This document shows, piece by piece, positions 35,001 through 44,934 of a stretch of DNA of 64,000 bases. How positions within the stretch are numbered: the first letter of the stretch is position 1; the number at the start of each line of letters is the position of its first letter. The notes beneath the pieces are model-generated. The model was not told the origin of the DNA. It worked only from the letters and a program-made list of their open reading frames with translations, and did not search any database. Origin of the DNA: Mimachlamys varia (taxonomy: Eukaryota > Mollusca > Bivalvia > Pectinida > Pectinidae); the NCBI GenBank assembly GCA_947623455.1, contig OX392541.1:8684719-8748718 (forward strand), read 5' to 3'. The position numbers were made by a program, and so were the translations under genes.

Positions 35001-38000
35001 AAAACATTCCTTTATTAAAGAAACTTTTTAACTGCAAAACTCATCATTTGAAAACATAACAGAAGTTAAGGGAAAAATCTAAAGTTATTAAGGAAACTAT
35101 ACTTCTAAAATCCTTTCCTATGGAGATACAATGTACTCCTCTTTATATCATGTTGCATTTGTCCAACAAAAACATGATATTAACAGGAATGTGACATTAA
35201 GAGAAACATCTCCATAACTAAAAGTAAGATATTATATGTACATACGAAGATGTTTCAATATGTAGATAACATTATTTCAATAAAAAAAAAGTTATTTTTT
35301 ATTTTCTATGTAATTTTGTACAAATTGTATATGAAATCAATGAAAATGACATCATTTTCTGGATATTTTATGTTATTGGTTAAAAAAACATGGTATTTTG
35401 AGAAATTTACCTCAAATACATGATATTAACCAAATAAAATTACATAGATTATATTGAGAGAAAAATGGTCCTTGGAAAAAATATGATACCGGGTATGAAG
35501 AGGAATTTGATATTAACAGGGGTGATATTCAGTGGAGTCCACTGTATCAAGTTTTCCTTAAGGAACATTGATGAAACCAGGGCCAGAACCCTCCATTATT
35601 TGGTAGTCTGTGTATGACAAACACTGGTGTTTAATACAACTCTATGTATTGATTGTAGCTGATGAGTTCCTTTCCTATGCCTTTGAGCGCTGCCATCGAG
35701 CCAGTAGGAAGAACAAGAGGATGACGTTAATTTATCTGCTTCCTGTCAAAATGTTGTTGGTATGCTATCAGTTTGTGTAATAAAACAAACAAAAATGAGT
35801 ACATTATGTACCCTGGTAGGTCTAGTTTAGTTTTTAATAGTGAGTTAACAGCAACAATTGGTTTACCTATTTACAGTATAAAGAAGAAAAAAAGTACAAT
35901 GTAACCAATAGGAACGCTGTGTTTTGTGCATTTGGTTTTGATACTTCGGTGAGATTCTGTAAAATGGGAAATGTTTGCCCTGTCTTTATCATCGCCCTCA
36001 TGAAAATATTTGAATCTATTTAATCTTCTGCACATTGAAGGACATAGAGTTAATTTTGATGTTGAAATTGTCGGTCTTGAATTTGCCTCTCAAATGTAGA
36101 AAAATTATATATACATGTAATATGAGACGCCAGTCTATGTTTGGAAATATATTTGCCCTGTCTTAGATTTGCCCTTTCATTGTTGAATGAAAATGGCCAA
36201 AATGAAAAGAGGGCAATTTTTTCCAGTTTTACAATTATAGCACTATGAAGTTGGCACCAGACTCGTGTCGATTACATCTGTCTCTAACACACATGAATTA
36301 ATGCCGTCATAAACACATGGAGCCACATCCAGAAATGACTGAAGATGATGATAAAACCAAAGCATGCCCACTGTAAGATCATTGACTGTATCCTTTGTGT
36401 ATTTTAGGGCCACATGCCTAAACAGTCCCTGCTCCAGAAGTATGACCTGATGCAGTTTTATGATGTAGCAAAGGCAGTGAGGTAAGTAAGAGAATTCTCA
36501 TGAACAGGAACACAAGTGGAATGTTTTTTACCAACTTCTCCAAGTTTATTTTTATACCCCTGCCATGAAATTGCTGGGTCAAATAGAGTTGCTCTTAGCT
36601 GTTGTTCTGTCATAATTTCATTTCTGCTCACTTACTCTTTAACAGATAATGTTATTGAGCTGTAATACAGTACTATGTAAGTGTATGATAATATGACACA
36701 GACAAAATTTTGATTTGGTGAGAAACCACCTACTTTTTTCAGACTTCATATTTTTTCCTTGTTTTTTTTAGTAAAATGGTAGACCAATATTGAAGAGCAT
36801 TGTCTAAGTAACTCCTGTGGATTTAAAAAAAAAATTGCAGACACTATTTAAAAAAAAAACTGTGCCAGAGCAGAGAACATGAAAAGTTTTCACTCATTAA
36901 CAATTGCCATCAACTTGTGTAACACAAAATTACATATGATGTACAGAAATAGATCTGTAAAAGTGGAATTTTTTCGTGGTGTGGAAATTTTCGCTTATTT
37001 CGCTGTCATTTAATCTCCGCGAATATATCTACACGCGAACATATTCAAGAATACTCAAACTCTACATTGCGTAATAGTATTATGATAATATTATAATATG
37101 TACACATTGCAAAACAGCATGTCTGAAGCGCGAACATTTCCACATCACGAACAGTTTGGAGGCTGACTAAGCGAAAAATTCCACGCGCAAAAATATTGGC
37201 TTTTACAGTCGTACAGATTCATAACACCTCGTCCCTATCTGTGCATTCCTTTGTACTGAAGGACAAATCATCTTGTTACTCAGAAAATTGTAATTTAATG
37301 GAAGGTTTTGTAGTTCTTACTACAACATAATTGAAGGAAAAAAATATGTGACATGTATTTGAAAGATTTTTTTTTTTTTATTTATTTAGAAAAAAAAATT
37401 ATAATGATTTTTGTTTCAGTTCTGGGAATCTCTTGCTTCTTAATGAGGCCCTAGAGAAGAACGAAGCCTTCTTTATCAAATGTGGTATTTATCTCATCCT
37501 GGAGAAGCTCAAGATCATTACCTACAGGAATCTCTTTAAGAAGATGTGAGTGAGAAGGTTATACTGCTTGTTTACATGAAGGGATACCCATAGCTCCACT
37601 GTTGATTCAAATCACTTTAGATACTATATGAGATAGTAGGTTTTGTTAGATGTGACCAAGATTTACATGGCGAATGTCGTCGATGAAGCAGAAGACGCTT
37701 ACTCTTCCGGAACACCTGGTCTTATTCTGTTGTGCTTTTACGAGAGTCTCCATGTAAATCTTTCCTTTGTTCCAATTTATCCCTAGTTTAATCGATTTTG
37801 AGTTCGGATTATGGTTTTGTTGACTCTTTGGTATTCTCTGATTTTTAAAAAAAAAAATTGTTCTTCAGTTAACTTGTTTCGGGGTTTGCTTTGAAGCCAT
37901 CCCTATATCTTTTTCATGCATTGAAACCAAAAAGGGCCCCACTAATTTTCAGGATTCCCATTTAAACTATGCAGAAGGACTCCATTTATTTAGGAAGAAC

Positions 38001-39967
38001 CCCATTTATAAATTACCCAGCACAAGCCCTGTGTTGTGTGTATCTTTCCGTTAGACGATACTATTTTATCACAACAAACAATTCTAAATTTTGAGATATT
38101 TTTCCTTAAAACCTTATCACCACTGTAAACTATAATCAGTTCGTCCATATCAATGCGCGGAAGAGTCCACTAACATTACATAGCAGTGAAAGGGCTAATG
38201 GATTCTACTTGACACCCAGTGCAGAATTTGTATTATTTATGCCCACCAAAAAAGTGTGGGGCATATCAATTCTGTTTATAGATTAGTTCTGGACCATGTA
38301 CTTCAGCTACGGTCACACAACTTCCGAAATTTGCTAACACAGATTTAGGTCAACAGGCTTTTACATGTTTAAGTAACTTTGACCTTGATTTTCTAACCTC
38401 AATTTTATATCAAATAAACAAAAAAAAACTTCAGTACTGCAGTTAAAATCAAACCAATTCACATGTTTAGGTATATGTGTACTTACATTTGTCAAGCAAT
38501 GTGTGTCATTGTTTTTTTTAAATTTTTGTTTACCTTTGACCTTAAACTCTGCGACCTTGCTCTAGTTCTTGATATGTGAGAAGACAGCATCCATGTATTA
38601 TATAGACGCATTTATTTTGTAATATCATTTTCAGTTACCTGCTCCTAAATACACACCAGATACCAGTGAAGGCCTTCACAGCGGCCCTCAGGATGATGGA
38701 GGTATGTATGATGTGGTTTTGTATCCTTGGTTTAGCGCCAGATTCTGGCAGTACATGTAAAACAAGGATGGCGATAGTAACGATATTTGAAAATTACAAC
38801 TACAATGTACCAGGTATAAAAAAGGAAGCAAAGCAATGTTGAAGAGACCTGTAACTTGACCTTTGGCCTTTACTTTTGAAAAAGGGAACGATTGTCTGCT
38901 ATAATATTTTACTTAGAGTAAACAGATTTATTGTAATGGATGGCAAATTGCAGAGTGTTGAATTAGACCACTGTGCCATTTGACTTGATCTTTGGTTTTG
39001 AATATACACAAGTGGAGTTACTGCTTGTTAAATATAGAAATCATTTTAAAATCCTTGCAATAATTTGACTTTCTTCTTAAGATTCTAAATATAAAAACCA
39101 ACATGTTTAATTTGACAAATTTTTATCAATTTATGTAACATAACTTCAGTACAAAATGTACATCTAGATGTCATTGAAGTCACTCAAATCAGATATATAA
39201 CATTAGAAATTTGGACTGCTAATGATTTGGCTTTAAATAAGATGTCAGTCTGATTTAAGTCATATCTTGATCTCTCTGCTGCTTTAAGATCTGAGAAAAT
39301 CCAATAGGGGGTCATGTCCCGATGACCTTTTGCATTAGCCAATCAAATTACTACTGTCAGAATCTTGACAGCGAAATTTTGAGGTGACAAAGTACATCTG
39401 AACGTGACCTCTTATTGGATGTTGTCAGATCCTTGTAAAACGGAGTGAGAACAAGGATCTGTATTTTAATCAAATTGAATAAGATGTACAAATGTTTATG
39501 ATAAATGAAATGTTTTGAATGTATCGTTACAGGTTTCAGATATTGATGATGACGAGACATCGTGTATCATTGCCAACTTAATATACGAGGTTTGTGTCCA
39601 TTTTTCCCTCCAAAGTACAGCTTTAGATATATAAAAGTCATCAAAACTTGTTGTTAAACATGAAAATCAACTTAAATTTGTCTATGTATAAAAACATATT
39701 ATAATGCTATCGTGTAGAAAATGAACTAACAAATCTATGAAAAATTTGCAAATTAACTGTTTTCATTGAATCTGAGAGAAACCTTTTTCTCTGAATTGTT
39801 AAATTTTATAATGATCTCACTTTCTTGTGTGATAAAAATGGTATTAATATATTACTGGTACTTTGTTATTTCAGAACAAGATTAAGGGCTACATTTCCCA
39901 TCAGCATCAGAAACTTGTTGTCAGCAAACAAAATGCGTTCCCTGTTCTAGCTTCAGTGTTGTCTTAA
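23072..39967 (+). CDS. PCID2: PCID2, PCI domain-containing protein 2 (TREX-2 mRNA export), complete, 15 exons
   Basis: Exons: 23072-23107, 24982-25023, 25448-25569, 26168-26233, 26800-26896, 28244-28347, 30095-30170, 30744-30838, 33890-33936, 35659-35759, 36408-36481, 37420-37545, 38635-38701, 39533-39589, 39875-39967. Joined they give 1203 nt, 400 residues plus TAA, matching the usual PCID2 length of about 400. The start is [11 protein letters not shown] in a good context (CAACATGG). Hallmark stretches are [83 protein letters not shown] and, at the C-terminal winged helix, [17 protein letters not shown]. The PCI domain covers roughly residues 205-390. PCID2 (yeast Thp1) pairs with DSS1 and GANP/MCM3AP in TREX-2 at the nuclear pore. 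All introns are GT-AG except intron 4, which is AT-AC (U12 type). Introns 5-8 hold large minisatellites. The stop codon lies at the border of a hairpin MITE. Confidence 0.96.
24010..24362. repeat. Interspersed repeat R2 in PCID2 intron 1
   Basis: CCTCCCTCATTACAAGGGAG through CACACAAACTCAAAATCTAC, CATAACAGG and GGTGTGTCTGGATCAAAT to CTCCCTCAATGGAGGTTTCA. A second copy in the same orientation is at 28680-28996. The outer parts (GGTGTTACCCTC / GAGGTTAACACC) are inverted, so it may be a MITE of about 330 bp. Confidence 0.7.
24369..24828. mobile_element. TIR element of about 460 bp in PCID2 intron 1
   Basis: TACAGTCAACTTCG at 24369-24382 is exactly inverted at 24815-24828. Inside, AACGAA occurs repeatedly on both sides (AACAACGAAATTCC, AAATAGCGAATTAACTGAAA, ATATAACGAACTG). 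No transposase; non-autonomous. Confidence 0.75.
25620..25830 (+). repeat. Interspersed repeat R1, diverged partial copy (PCID2 intron 3)
   Basis: It contains AAATTGATTAAACTAGGAAC, GACCAGGTGTTCCGGAAGAG and CATCGATGACACCCGCCATG, 50 nt downstream of exon 3. Confidence 0.7.
26234..26799 (+). other. U12-type AT-AC intron (PCID2 intron 4)
   Basis: The intron begins ATATCCTTT at 26234-26242, an exact match to the U12 5' splice-site consensus (A/G)TATCCTTT. It ends TTCTTTCAC at 26799. TTCCTTAAT at 26783-26791 matches the U12 branch-point consensus TTCCTTRAY, with the branch A about 10 nt before the AC. These borders keep the frame (…CA|A GCA TTC GTC, reading Q-A-F-V after VVV). A GT-AG pairing using the nearby GTACAAT and CACAG does not keep the frame. 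An R1 copy sits inside the 566-nt intron. Confidence 0.92.
26370..26710 (+). repeat. Interspersed repeat R1 inside the U12 intron
   Basis: It runs from AGAGAATACCAAAGCATCAA to AAGATGGCGACCATAAAACT and on to CATCAACCGGCATCTCTC, with a 25-bp deletion near the ACATGGAGAATAAGACCAG join. The minus frame 26414-26608 ([20 protein letters not shown]) is a property of the repeat, not a gene. Confidence 0.75.
27116..27385. repeat. 22-bp minisatellite, about 12 copies (PCID2 intron 5)
   Basis: The unit is TTATTTTATACTGTAAACATAC with small changes (GTTAAC, ATTTCATTCTG). Confidence 0.9.
27596..28113. repeat. 40-bp minisatellite, about 13 copies (PCID2 intron 5)
   Basis: The unit of exactly 40 bp contains GGGACTATATATTTGGTAGT and TTACCCCAATAATTAGA. 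Copies differ at few sites (CCAAT/CCTAT, GGATGG/AGATGG/GGACGG). The last copy runs into ATATATTTGCAG, a cryptic acceptor-like string 130 nt before exon 6. Confidence 0.92.
28680..28996. repeat. Interspersed repeat R2, second copy (PCID2 intron 6)
   Basis: It is collinear with 24010-24362: CCTCCTTCATTAGGAGGGAG, CACACAAACTCAAAATCTAC, GGTGTGTCTGGATCAAAT, CTCCCTCACTGGAGGTTTCA. Confidence 0.7.
29097..29554. mobile_element. TIR element of about 458 bp (PCID2 intron 6)
   Basis: TACAGTGTACC at 29097-29107 is inverted as GGTACACTGTA at 29544-29554. Subterminal CCACCCTCGCATA on the left and GGCGATATAACGAGGG on the right echo each other. The size and layout parallel the element at 24369-24828. Confidence 0.7.
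29577..30090 (+). repeat. 27-bp minisatellite abutting the exon 7 acceptor, about 19 copies
   Basis: The unit is GTCCCTGATGTTTGTATG followed by TTTGTGTGT, almost invariant. The array ends in TTTGTGTGTTACAG, the acceptor of PCID2 exon 7 at 30095. No AG dinucleotide occurs from 29577 until that acceptor. Each unit has a CTGAT that fits the yUnAy branch-point rule. The long open frames across it exist only because 27 is a multiple of three. Confidence 0.93.
30826..32212 (+). repeat. 48-bp minisatellite built from the exon 8 end and its splice donor, about 26 copies
   Basis: The unit runs CTCTCTCAGCAGGTCACC, TACAG, GTAATCACCCACCC, ACTCCCACAAC. The first occurrence is the real end of PCID2 exon 8 (…CAG CAG GTC ACC TAC AG at 30838, donor GTAATC). 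About 19 near-identical copies follow to 31750. After a spacer starting GTATAGATTGTTACTGA there are five more copies, then a last diverged one near 32200. Donor variants in the copies are GTAATC and GTGATC. Confidence 0.93.
32266..33735. repeat. 25-bp minisatellite, nearly 60 copies (PCID2 intron 8)
   Basis: The unit is CTGATGAAAACTGCC followed by AACTATTGAC. Variants have AAATTGCC (one to two bases shorter), AACTACC and AAACCACC, and a small block with GATATTTGCCAAATATTGAC. It follows directly on the 48-bp array. Confidence 0.92.
34490..34625. repeat. Short tandem duplication with CCA runs (PCID2 intron 9)
   Basis: CTACATATAAACCAGC, AGTAACCCTGTA and AGTATAGACACCACC occur twice with a CCACCACCACC expansion between them. 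Confidence 0.7.
35124..35550. mobile_element. TIR element of about 425 bp (PCID2 intron 9)
   Basis: GATACAATGTACTCCTCT on the left is inverted as AGTGGAGTCCACTGTATC on the right. Subterminal CATGATATTAACAGG and GATATTAACAGGGGTGATA strings recur. Non-coding. Confidence 0.6.
36955..37209. mobile_element. MITE family M3 (PCID2 intron 11)
   Basis: CTGTAAAAGTGGAATTTTTT on the left and its inverse ending GGCTTTTACAG on the right. It contains GTGTGGAAATTTTCGC and GAACATTTCCACATC. A second copy lies at 53274-53511. Confidence 0.72.
37650..37845 (-). repeat. Interspersed repeat R1, half copy (PCID2 intron 12)
   Basis: From GTGACCAAGATTTACATGGC through CTTACTCTTCCGGAACACCT to TTGGTATTCTCTGATTT. Confidence 0.75.
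39247..39477. mobile_element. MITE family M1 (PCID2 intron 13), internally deleted
   Basis: The left end is GTCTGATTTAAGTCATATCT, the right end AACGGAGTGAGAACAAGG and ATTTTAATCAAATTG. The central TTTCGTCAC hairpin is gone; it lies 55 nt before exon 14. Confidence 0.7.
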
Positions 39968-40060
39968 CCCGTTCACCCCTAATGACACACTTGAACTCTT
40001 CCTGTACAAAGGTTGGAATGGTTCATTATCAAATCTCATGTGTGGAATGAATAAATTAAG
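39964..40060. mobile_element. Hairpin MITE (family M4) overlapping the PCID2 stop codon
   Basis: TTAACCCGTTCACCCCTAAT then CACTTGAACTCTTCC, followed by GGTTGGAATGGTTCATTAT and a degenerate inverted end at GAATGAATAAATTAA. It matches the hairpin element at 51898-51997 (TTAACTC...TCACCCCTGAA with the inverse GGGGTGGATGAGTTAA). The first bases of the element, TTAA, include the TAA stop of PCID2. Confidence 0.6.
40050..40055 (+). terminator. Possible PCID2 poly(A) signal
   Basis: AATAAA 83 nt after the PCID2 stop codon, inside the degenerate right end of the hairpin MITE. There is no transcript evidence; a longer 3' untranslated region using a later signal is equally possible. Confidence 0.35.
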
Positions 40061-40875
40061 ATGGCTATGCAACTATTGAAGGAATCGCTACGAGCAGTGT
40101 CGGTATTTGTCCTTCAGAGAAACATTATGACTGTGTCAAGTAGAGACAGGATCTATAAAGAAGGATTTTGAGATCTGCTCCCTATGGAAGCACTTTAGTA
40201 CTCGCTGAAATTGTGACAAGTTAACAGAACTTGAGCAGTAATATTCTCATTGGTATTACTATACAGTGTCACTTTTCTTAGCCGAAAAGTCGCTGGGACC
40301 AAAAAAGTTTTGGTCGTTTTATATAGGTTTCTGGTTTGTAGAGATACCTGCTCAGAGGTTAATGCCAGAACCAAACAGAAAGGCTGGAATAAAAAAGGAT
40401 TAGAATTACACAGGGACCAGTTTAGACAAGTTATACAGTTATTAAACTTCCATGAAATGGGGACCTGTAATCTAAGAGTCCCACCTAGGCCAACATCATC
40501 AACTACTGCAACAACACTAGATAACGCTAAAATAATATAGACTTATAGCATTGTATTTCAAACAGTCGTTTGATTCCAGTGTCTACTGAAATTTATTTTA
40601 TGTGGTATGTTTTGATATTGTCCAAAATTTCCATCCAATGGAAAATGTGCTGATTATTAAATGTATGCGTAATTGTGCTGAGAATTTGCTTGAAGAGAGA
40701 ATTGTATATAGTGTAATGAAAGTAATGATCAATATGTAATGAAAAAATGTTTACTGGTGTAAACATACCTGAGAAATTGTATAGTGTATTGGAAGTGAAG
40801 AAGAACTGGTAACAGTGTATGAATGTAGCTGTATTGAAAAATTGTATACAGTGTATCAAAAGTTATGATGCTGAA
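40061..40875. other. PCID2 3' flank, no gene recognised
   Basis: It probably contains part of the PCID2 3' untranslated region. A diverged repeat of about 55 bp (TGTATAGTGTAT, GAAGTGAAG, TGAATGTAG types) runs at 40690-40865. The frame 40250-40540 has no family features. Confidence 0.45.
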
Positions 40876-41309
40876 ATACTGTTAACCAACTTATTTTGGC
40901 GTGCGATTCATTTTTGCGTATATCGTGGGTGATTAAAATTTGCAAAAAATAATCGTCGCAAAATAGTTTCAATCAGAGGTATGCCAATCAGAGTCTGTTC
41001 ATGTCACGCTGTTCATCGTTTATTTACTCCTTCAGCACAATAATGATAAAAACAAATTCCATCAACAATATCCAGATTTTAGTATAAAATAATATCAGCC
41101 AAATAAACCAATTCCGAAATAGGGTTATCTCCCTTATAATTAGACCATACGCATGATATAATCAGATATCTCATAGGCCAGCAAAAACTTTATATATAAA
41201 TAACATTTCGACCGAATTTATCGCAAAATTAAATCACCATGAAATAGTCATTTCATAGGCAAATGTAAAATTAAGGTGCCACAAAAATCAGTTGGTTAAC
41301 AGTATACTG
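40876..41309. mobile_element. TIR element of about 430 bp
   Basis: AATACTGTTAACCAACTTATTTT... on the left matches the inverse of AAATCAGTTGGTTAACAGTA on the right (16 bp exact core ATACTGTTAACCAACT). Non-coding interior with TTGCGTATATCG. Confidence 0.7.
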
Positions 41310-42286
41310 AGGTGTGCAAGAAGAGTTTTATACAGTGTATGGTATGTAAGTGTATGAAATATAAGGAGAGTATGCTGTTAGTGTATTTGTTATGGAAGGT
41401 ATATTTGGTTGAAATTAATATGAATGACAAAGATCCTTAAATTTGAATATTTAATGTCACTGTACCCAAATTAAGACACAATCTAGATAAAATCTGTTCC
41501 AAAAATGTTTGTTCATTTTTCACAAATAGGTGCTAATTGTTGTTCATCTCTTTCGCAAGATGGTACATGTATTTTGGGTTCAAGGTTCAATGAATCTAAA
41601 GCAAAAGACTTTTGAAAATGATATCTCAATGAATAGTGTCACATAGCACATAGATCAGGCAAGTTTTGTTATAGTAGCTAATTATTCTAACATTAAATGA
41701 TAATCAGAACCCAATAAAGCTTATATGTACTTAAAGTTTCGTAAAGGTCTTATAAATGAACATTTTACACAAAAATGCATCTTTACATAATTATCATGAC
41801 AGCTAGTTTCCCAAAATGTCTCATTTGTGATACAGTCCCTACATGGGTACAGTAACACTATACAATTTGAATTAGATGCAGTTAATAAAAAATCAATGTC
41901 AACCATATTTCTCCTTGTGATTTCTTTTAAAATTTTGTTTGAGAAGATGTAATATTTAAGCTTTGAACTGCTTTCAGTTGGCATTCATAGGCCATATTGT
42001 TTAATACAAACAAGACTACAAATGTAAAGGAATAGAACACAAAGGCAGACGGACAAATCAAACTAGATCCGTCGAAGGAAGCTAAAAACGTAACACCGAA
42101 ATGGCTGTAACTATTTAATGAAATTATCTTTTGTGAAATCATATCCCAAAAACACCCTGACAAGAGAAGAGAAGAATGAAACTAGCAGGGCGACAACTAG
42201 AGACCTCTAGGTTTGCAGCCATAATGTTATCACCAGGACAAAAGGTCCAGACCAGTTGAACTGGTTCATAACTTCCTGATATTTTT
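41310..42286. other. No gene recognised
   Basis: About 1 kb of AT-rich intergenic sequence. The minus frames at 41721-42163 show no recognisable domain. Confidence 0.4.
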
Positions 42287-44916
42287 AGGTCATCTGACCC
42301 AAAGGGTCAAGATGACCTATAGTTACCGTGCTTCGTCCGTCGTCGTCCGCCGTCCGTAAACTTTTCACATTTCAAACTTCTTCTCAAGTTCTACCAATGG
42401 GAATAAGCTGAAACTTAGCTGAAATGATCCTGAGATGGTCCTGACCAAGTGTTGTTATTTTTCGGGTCGGTCCGAAATCCAAGATGGCCGCCATAGCCGA
42501 CATCTTGAAAAACACATATTAAACTTCTTCTACAGTTCCACTGGTACCTGTGAGCTGAAAATTGGTAGGGATGTTCAGGAAGGGCAGCCCATAAAATGTT
42601 GTTATTTTTCGGGTCCGAAAAACTCTCGACATTTGTGCCATGGCGGCCATTTTGTGACATGATTGCGCAATCACTGTTTTCCTGAACAACACCTATTTTA
42701 AACTTCTTCTTAAGTTCTACCACTGGGATTAAGCTGAAACTTGGCTGAAATGATCCTGAGATAGTCCTGACAAAGTGTTGTTATTTTTCGGGTCGGTCCG
42801 AAATCCAAGATGGCCGCCAGAGCCGCCATCTTGAAAAACACATTTTCAACTTCTTCTCAAGTTCTACCAGTGGGATTAAGATGAAACTTGGCTGAAATGA
42901 TCCTGAGATGGTCCTGACCAAGTGTTGTTATTTTTTGGGTTAGTCCGAAATCCAAGATGGCCGCCAGAGCCGCCATCTTGAAAAACACATTTCAAACTTC
43001 TTCTCAAGTTCTACCTATGTGATTAAGCTGAAACTTGGCTGACATGATCCTGAGATGGTCCTGATCAAGTATTGTTACTTTTTGGGTCGGTCCGAAATCC
43101 AAGATGGCTGCCAGAGCCGCAATCTTGAAAAACACGTTTCCAACTTCTTATCAAGTTCTACCACTGGGATTAAGCTGAAAATTGGCTGAAATGATCCTGA
43201 GATGGTCCTGACCATGAGTTGTTACTTTTCGGTCGGTTCGAAATCCAAGATGGCCGCCATGGCCGCCATCTTACAAAACACATTTCCAACTTCTTCTCAA
43301 GTTCTACCTGTGGGATTAAGCTAAAACTTGGCTGAAGTGATTCTGAGATTGTCCTGACCAAGTGTTGTTATTTTTCAGGTTGGTCGGAAATCCAAGATGG
43401 CCTTCAGAGCCGCCATCTTGAAAAACACATTTCAAACTTCTTCTCAAGTTCTACCTGTGTGATTAAGCTGAAACTTGGCTGACATGATCCTGAGATGGTC
43501 CTGATCAAGTATTGTTACTTTTTGGGTCGGTCCGAAATCCAAGATGGCTGCCAGAGCCGCAATCTTGAAAAACACGTTTCCAACTTCTTATCAAGTTCTA
43601 CCACTGGGATTAAGCTGAAAATTGGCTGAAATGATCCTGAGATGGTCCTGACCATGAGTTGTTACTTTTCGGTCGGTTCGAAATCCAAGATGGCCGCCAT
43701 GGCCGCCATCTTACAAAACACATTTCCAACTTCTTCTCAAGTTCTACCTGTGGGATTAAGCTAAAACTTGGCTGAAGTGATTCTGAGATTGTCCTGACCA
43801 AGTGTTGTTATTTTTCAGGTTGGTCGGAAATCCAAGATGGCCTTCAGAGCCGCCATCTTGAAAAACACATTTCAAACTTCTTCTCAAGTTCTACCTGTGT
43901 GATTAAGCTGAAACTTGGCTGACATGATCCTGAGATGGTCCTGATCAAGTATTGTTACTTTTTGGGTCGGTCCGAAATCCAAGATGGCTGCCAGAGCCGC
44001 AATCTTGAAAAACACGTTTCCAACTTCTTATCAAGTTCTACCACTGGGATTAAGCTGAAAATTGGCTGAAATGATCCTGAGATGGTCCTGACCAAGTGTT
44101 GTTACATTTCGGGTTGGTCCAAAATCCAAGATGGCCGCCAGATTCGCCATCTTGAAAAACAAAATTGCCGTCCGTAAACTTTTCACATTTTAAACTTCTT
44201 CTCAAGTTCAACTCCTTCTTTCTGTACACATGCGCAGTACATTATAACTAAAGTGTGTTCGGTTGAACTCTAGTAGACTACAGTAACTATAGTCGAACTC
44301 GCCCATTGTCACAAATCTAAGATGGCCGCCACATATGTCATTTTGAACTTCTCAAGTTCTACCAGTGACATTGAGCTGAACCTTGCAAAAATTATCCTCA
44401 GATAGTCCCAACCAAATGTTATTTATCGGGTCCGTCAGACATCCAAGATGGCTGCCACAGCCCCCATTTTGAATACACATTTAAAACTTTTCATAGAAAA
44501 ATGATCCCCAGATAGTTCCAACCAAATGTTGTTATTTCTCCAGTCCGTCAGAGATCCAAGATGGCTGCAACAGCCCCCATTTTGCATCCACATCTAACAC
44601 TTTCCATGATCTGAAACTTGCCTAAAATGATTCTGACCAAATGTTATTTTTCGCACTGTTCCGAAGAAATCCATGATCATCACCATCTTGAAAACCACAT
44701 TTGTGTGGCATATTGTTACATGATTGTATTACTAATTCCTAGAGGAGAGGAATTTATATAAGCTATTAGCTTGTTTTCCAATCCTCACTATTTGTACAAT
44801 TTCTATATATGTAATATACATGTACACTGATGGAAATAAAATATTGTTTAAACTAATTCCATAATGGTATCACAATTGGTAGTCAGATGACCGTTAAGGC
44901 CCTTGGGCCTCTTGTT
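42287..44916 (+). mobile_element. Helentron-like non-autonomous element, copy 2
   Basis: A 2.63-kb element. The 5' hairpin starts AGGTCATCTGACCCAAAG with GGGTCAAGATGACCT; the 3' end is GTCAGATGACC, then GTTAAGGCCCTTGGGCCTC and TTGTT. The body is a tandem array of a unit of about 147 bp (TGAAATGATCCTGAGATGGT, CAAGTGTTGTTATTTTTCGG, GGTCCGAAATCCAAGATGGC, GCCGCCATCTTGAAAAACAC). Three units form a 440-bp higher-order repeat, present twice almost identically (about 43010-43450 and 43450-43890) with a third partial copy. Identical minus frames at 43170-43361 and 43610-43801 are a by-product. The body differs from copy 1 while the ends are shared. Confidence 0.78.
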
Positions 44917-44934
44917 ACATGACAAGGTAAAGTT

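Noticed and set aside
43170..43801. Two identical 63-codon minus frames
   Set aside because: They lie in the 440-bp higher-order repeat of the Helentron-like element; identity reflects DNA duplication, not a gene pair.
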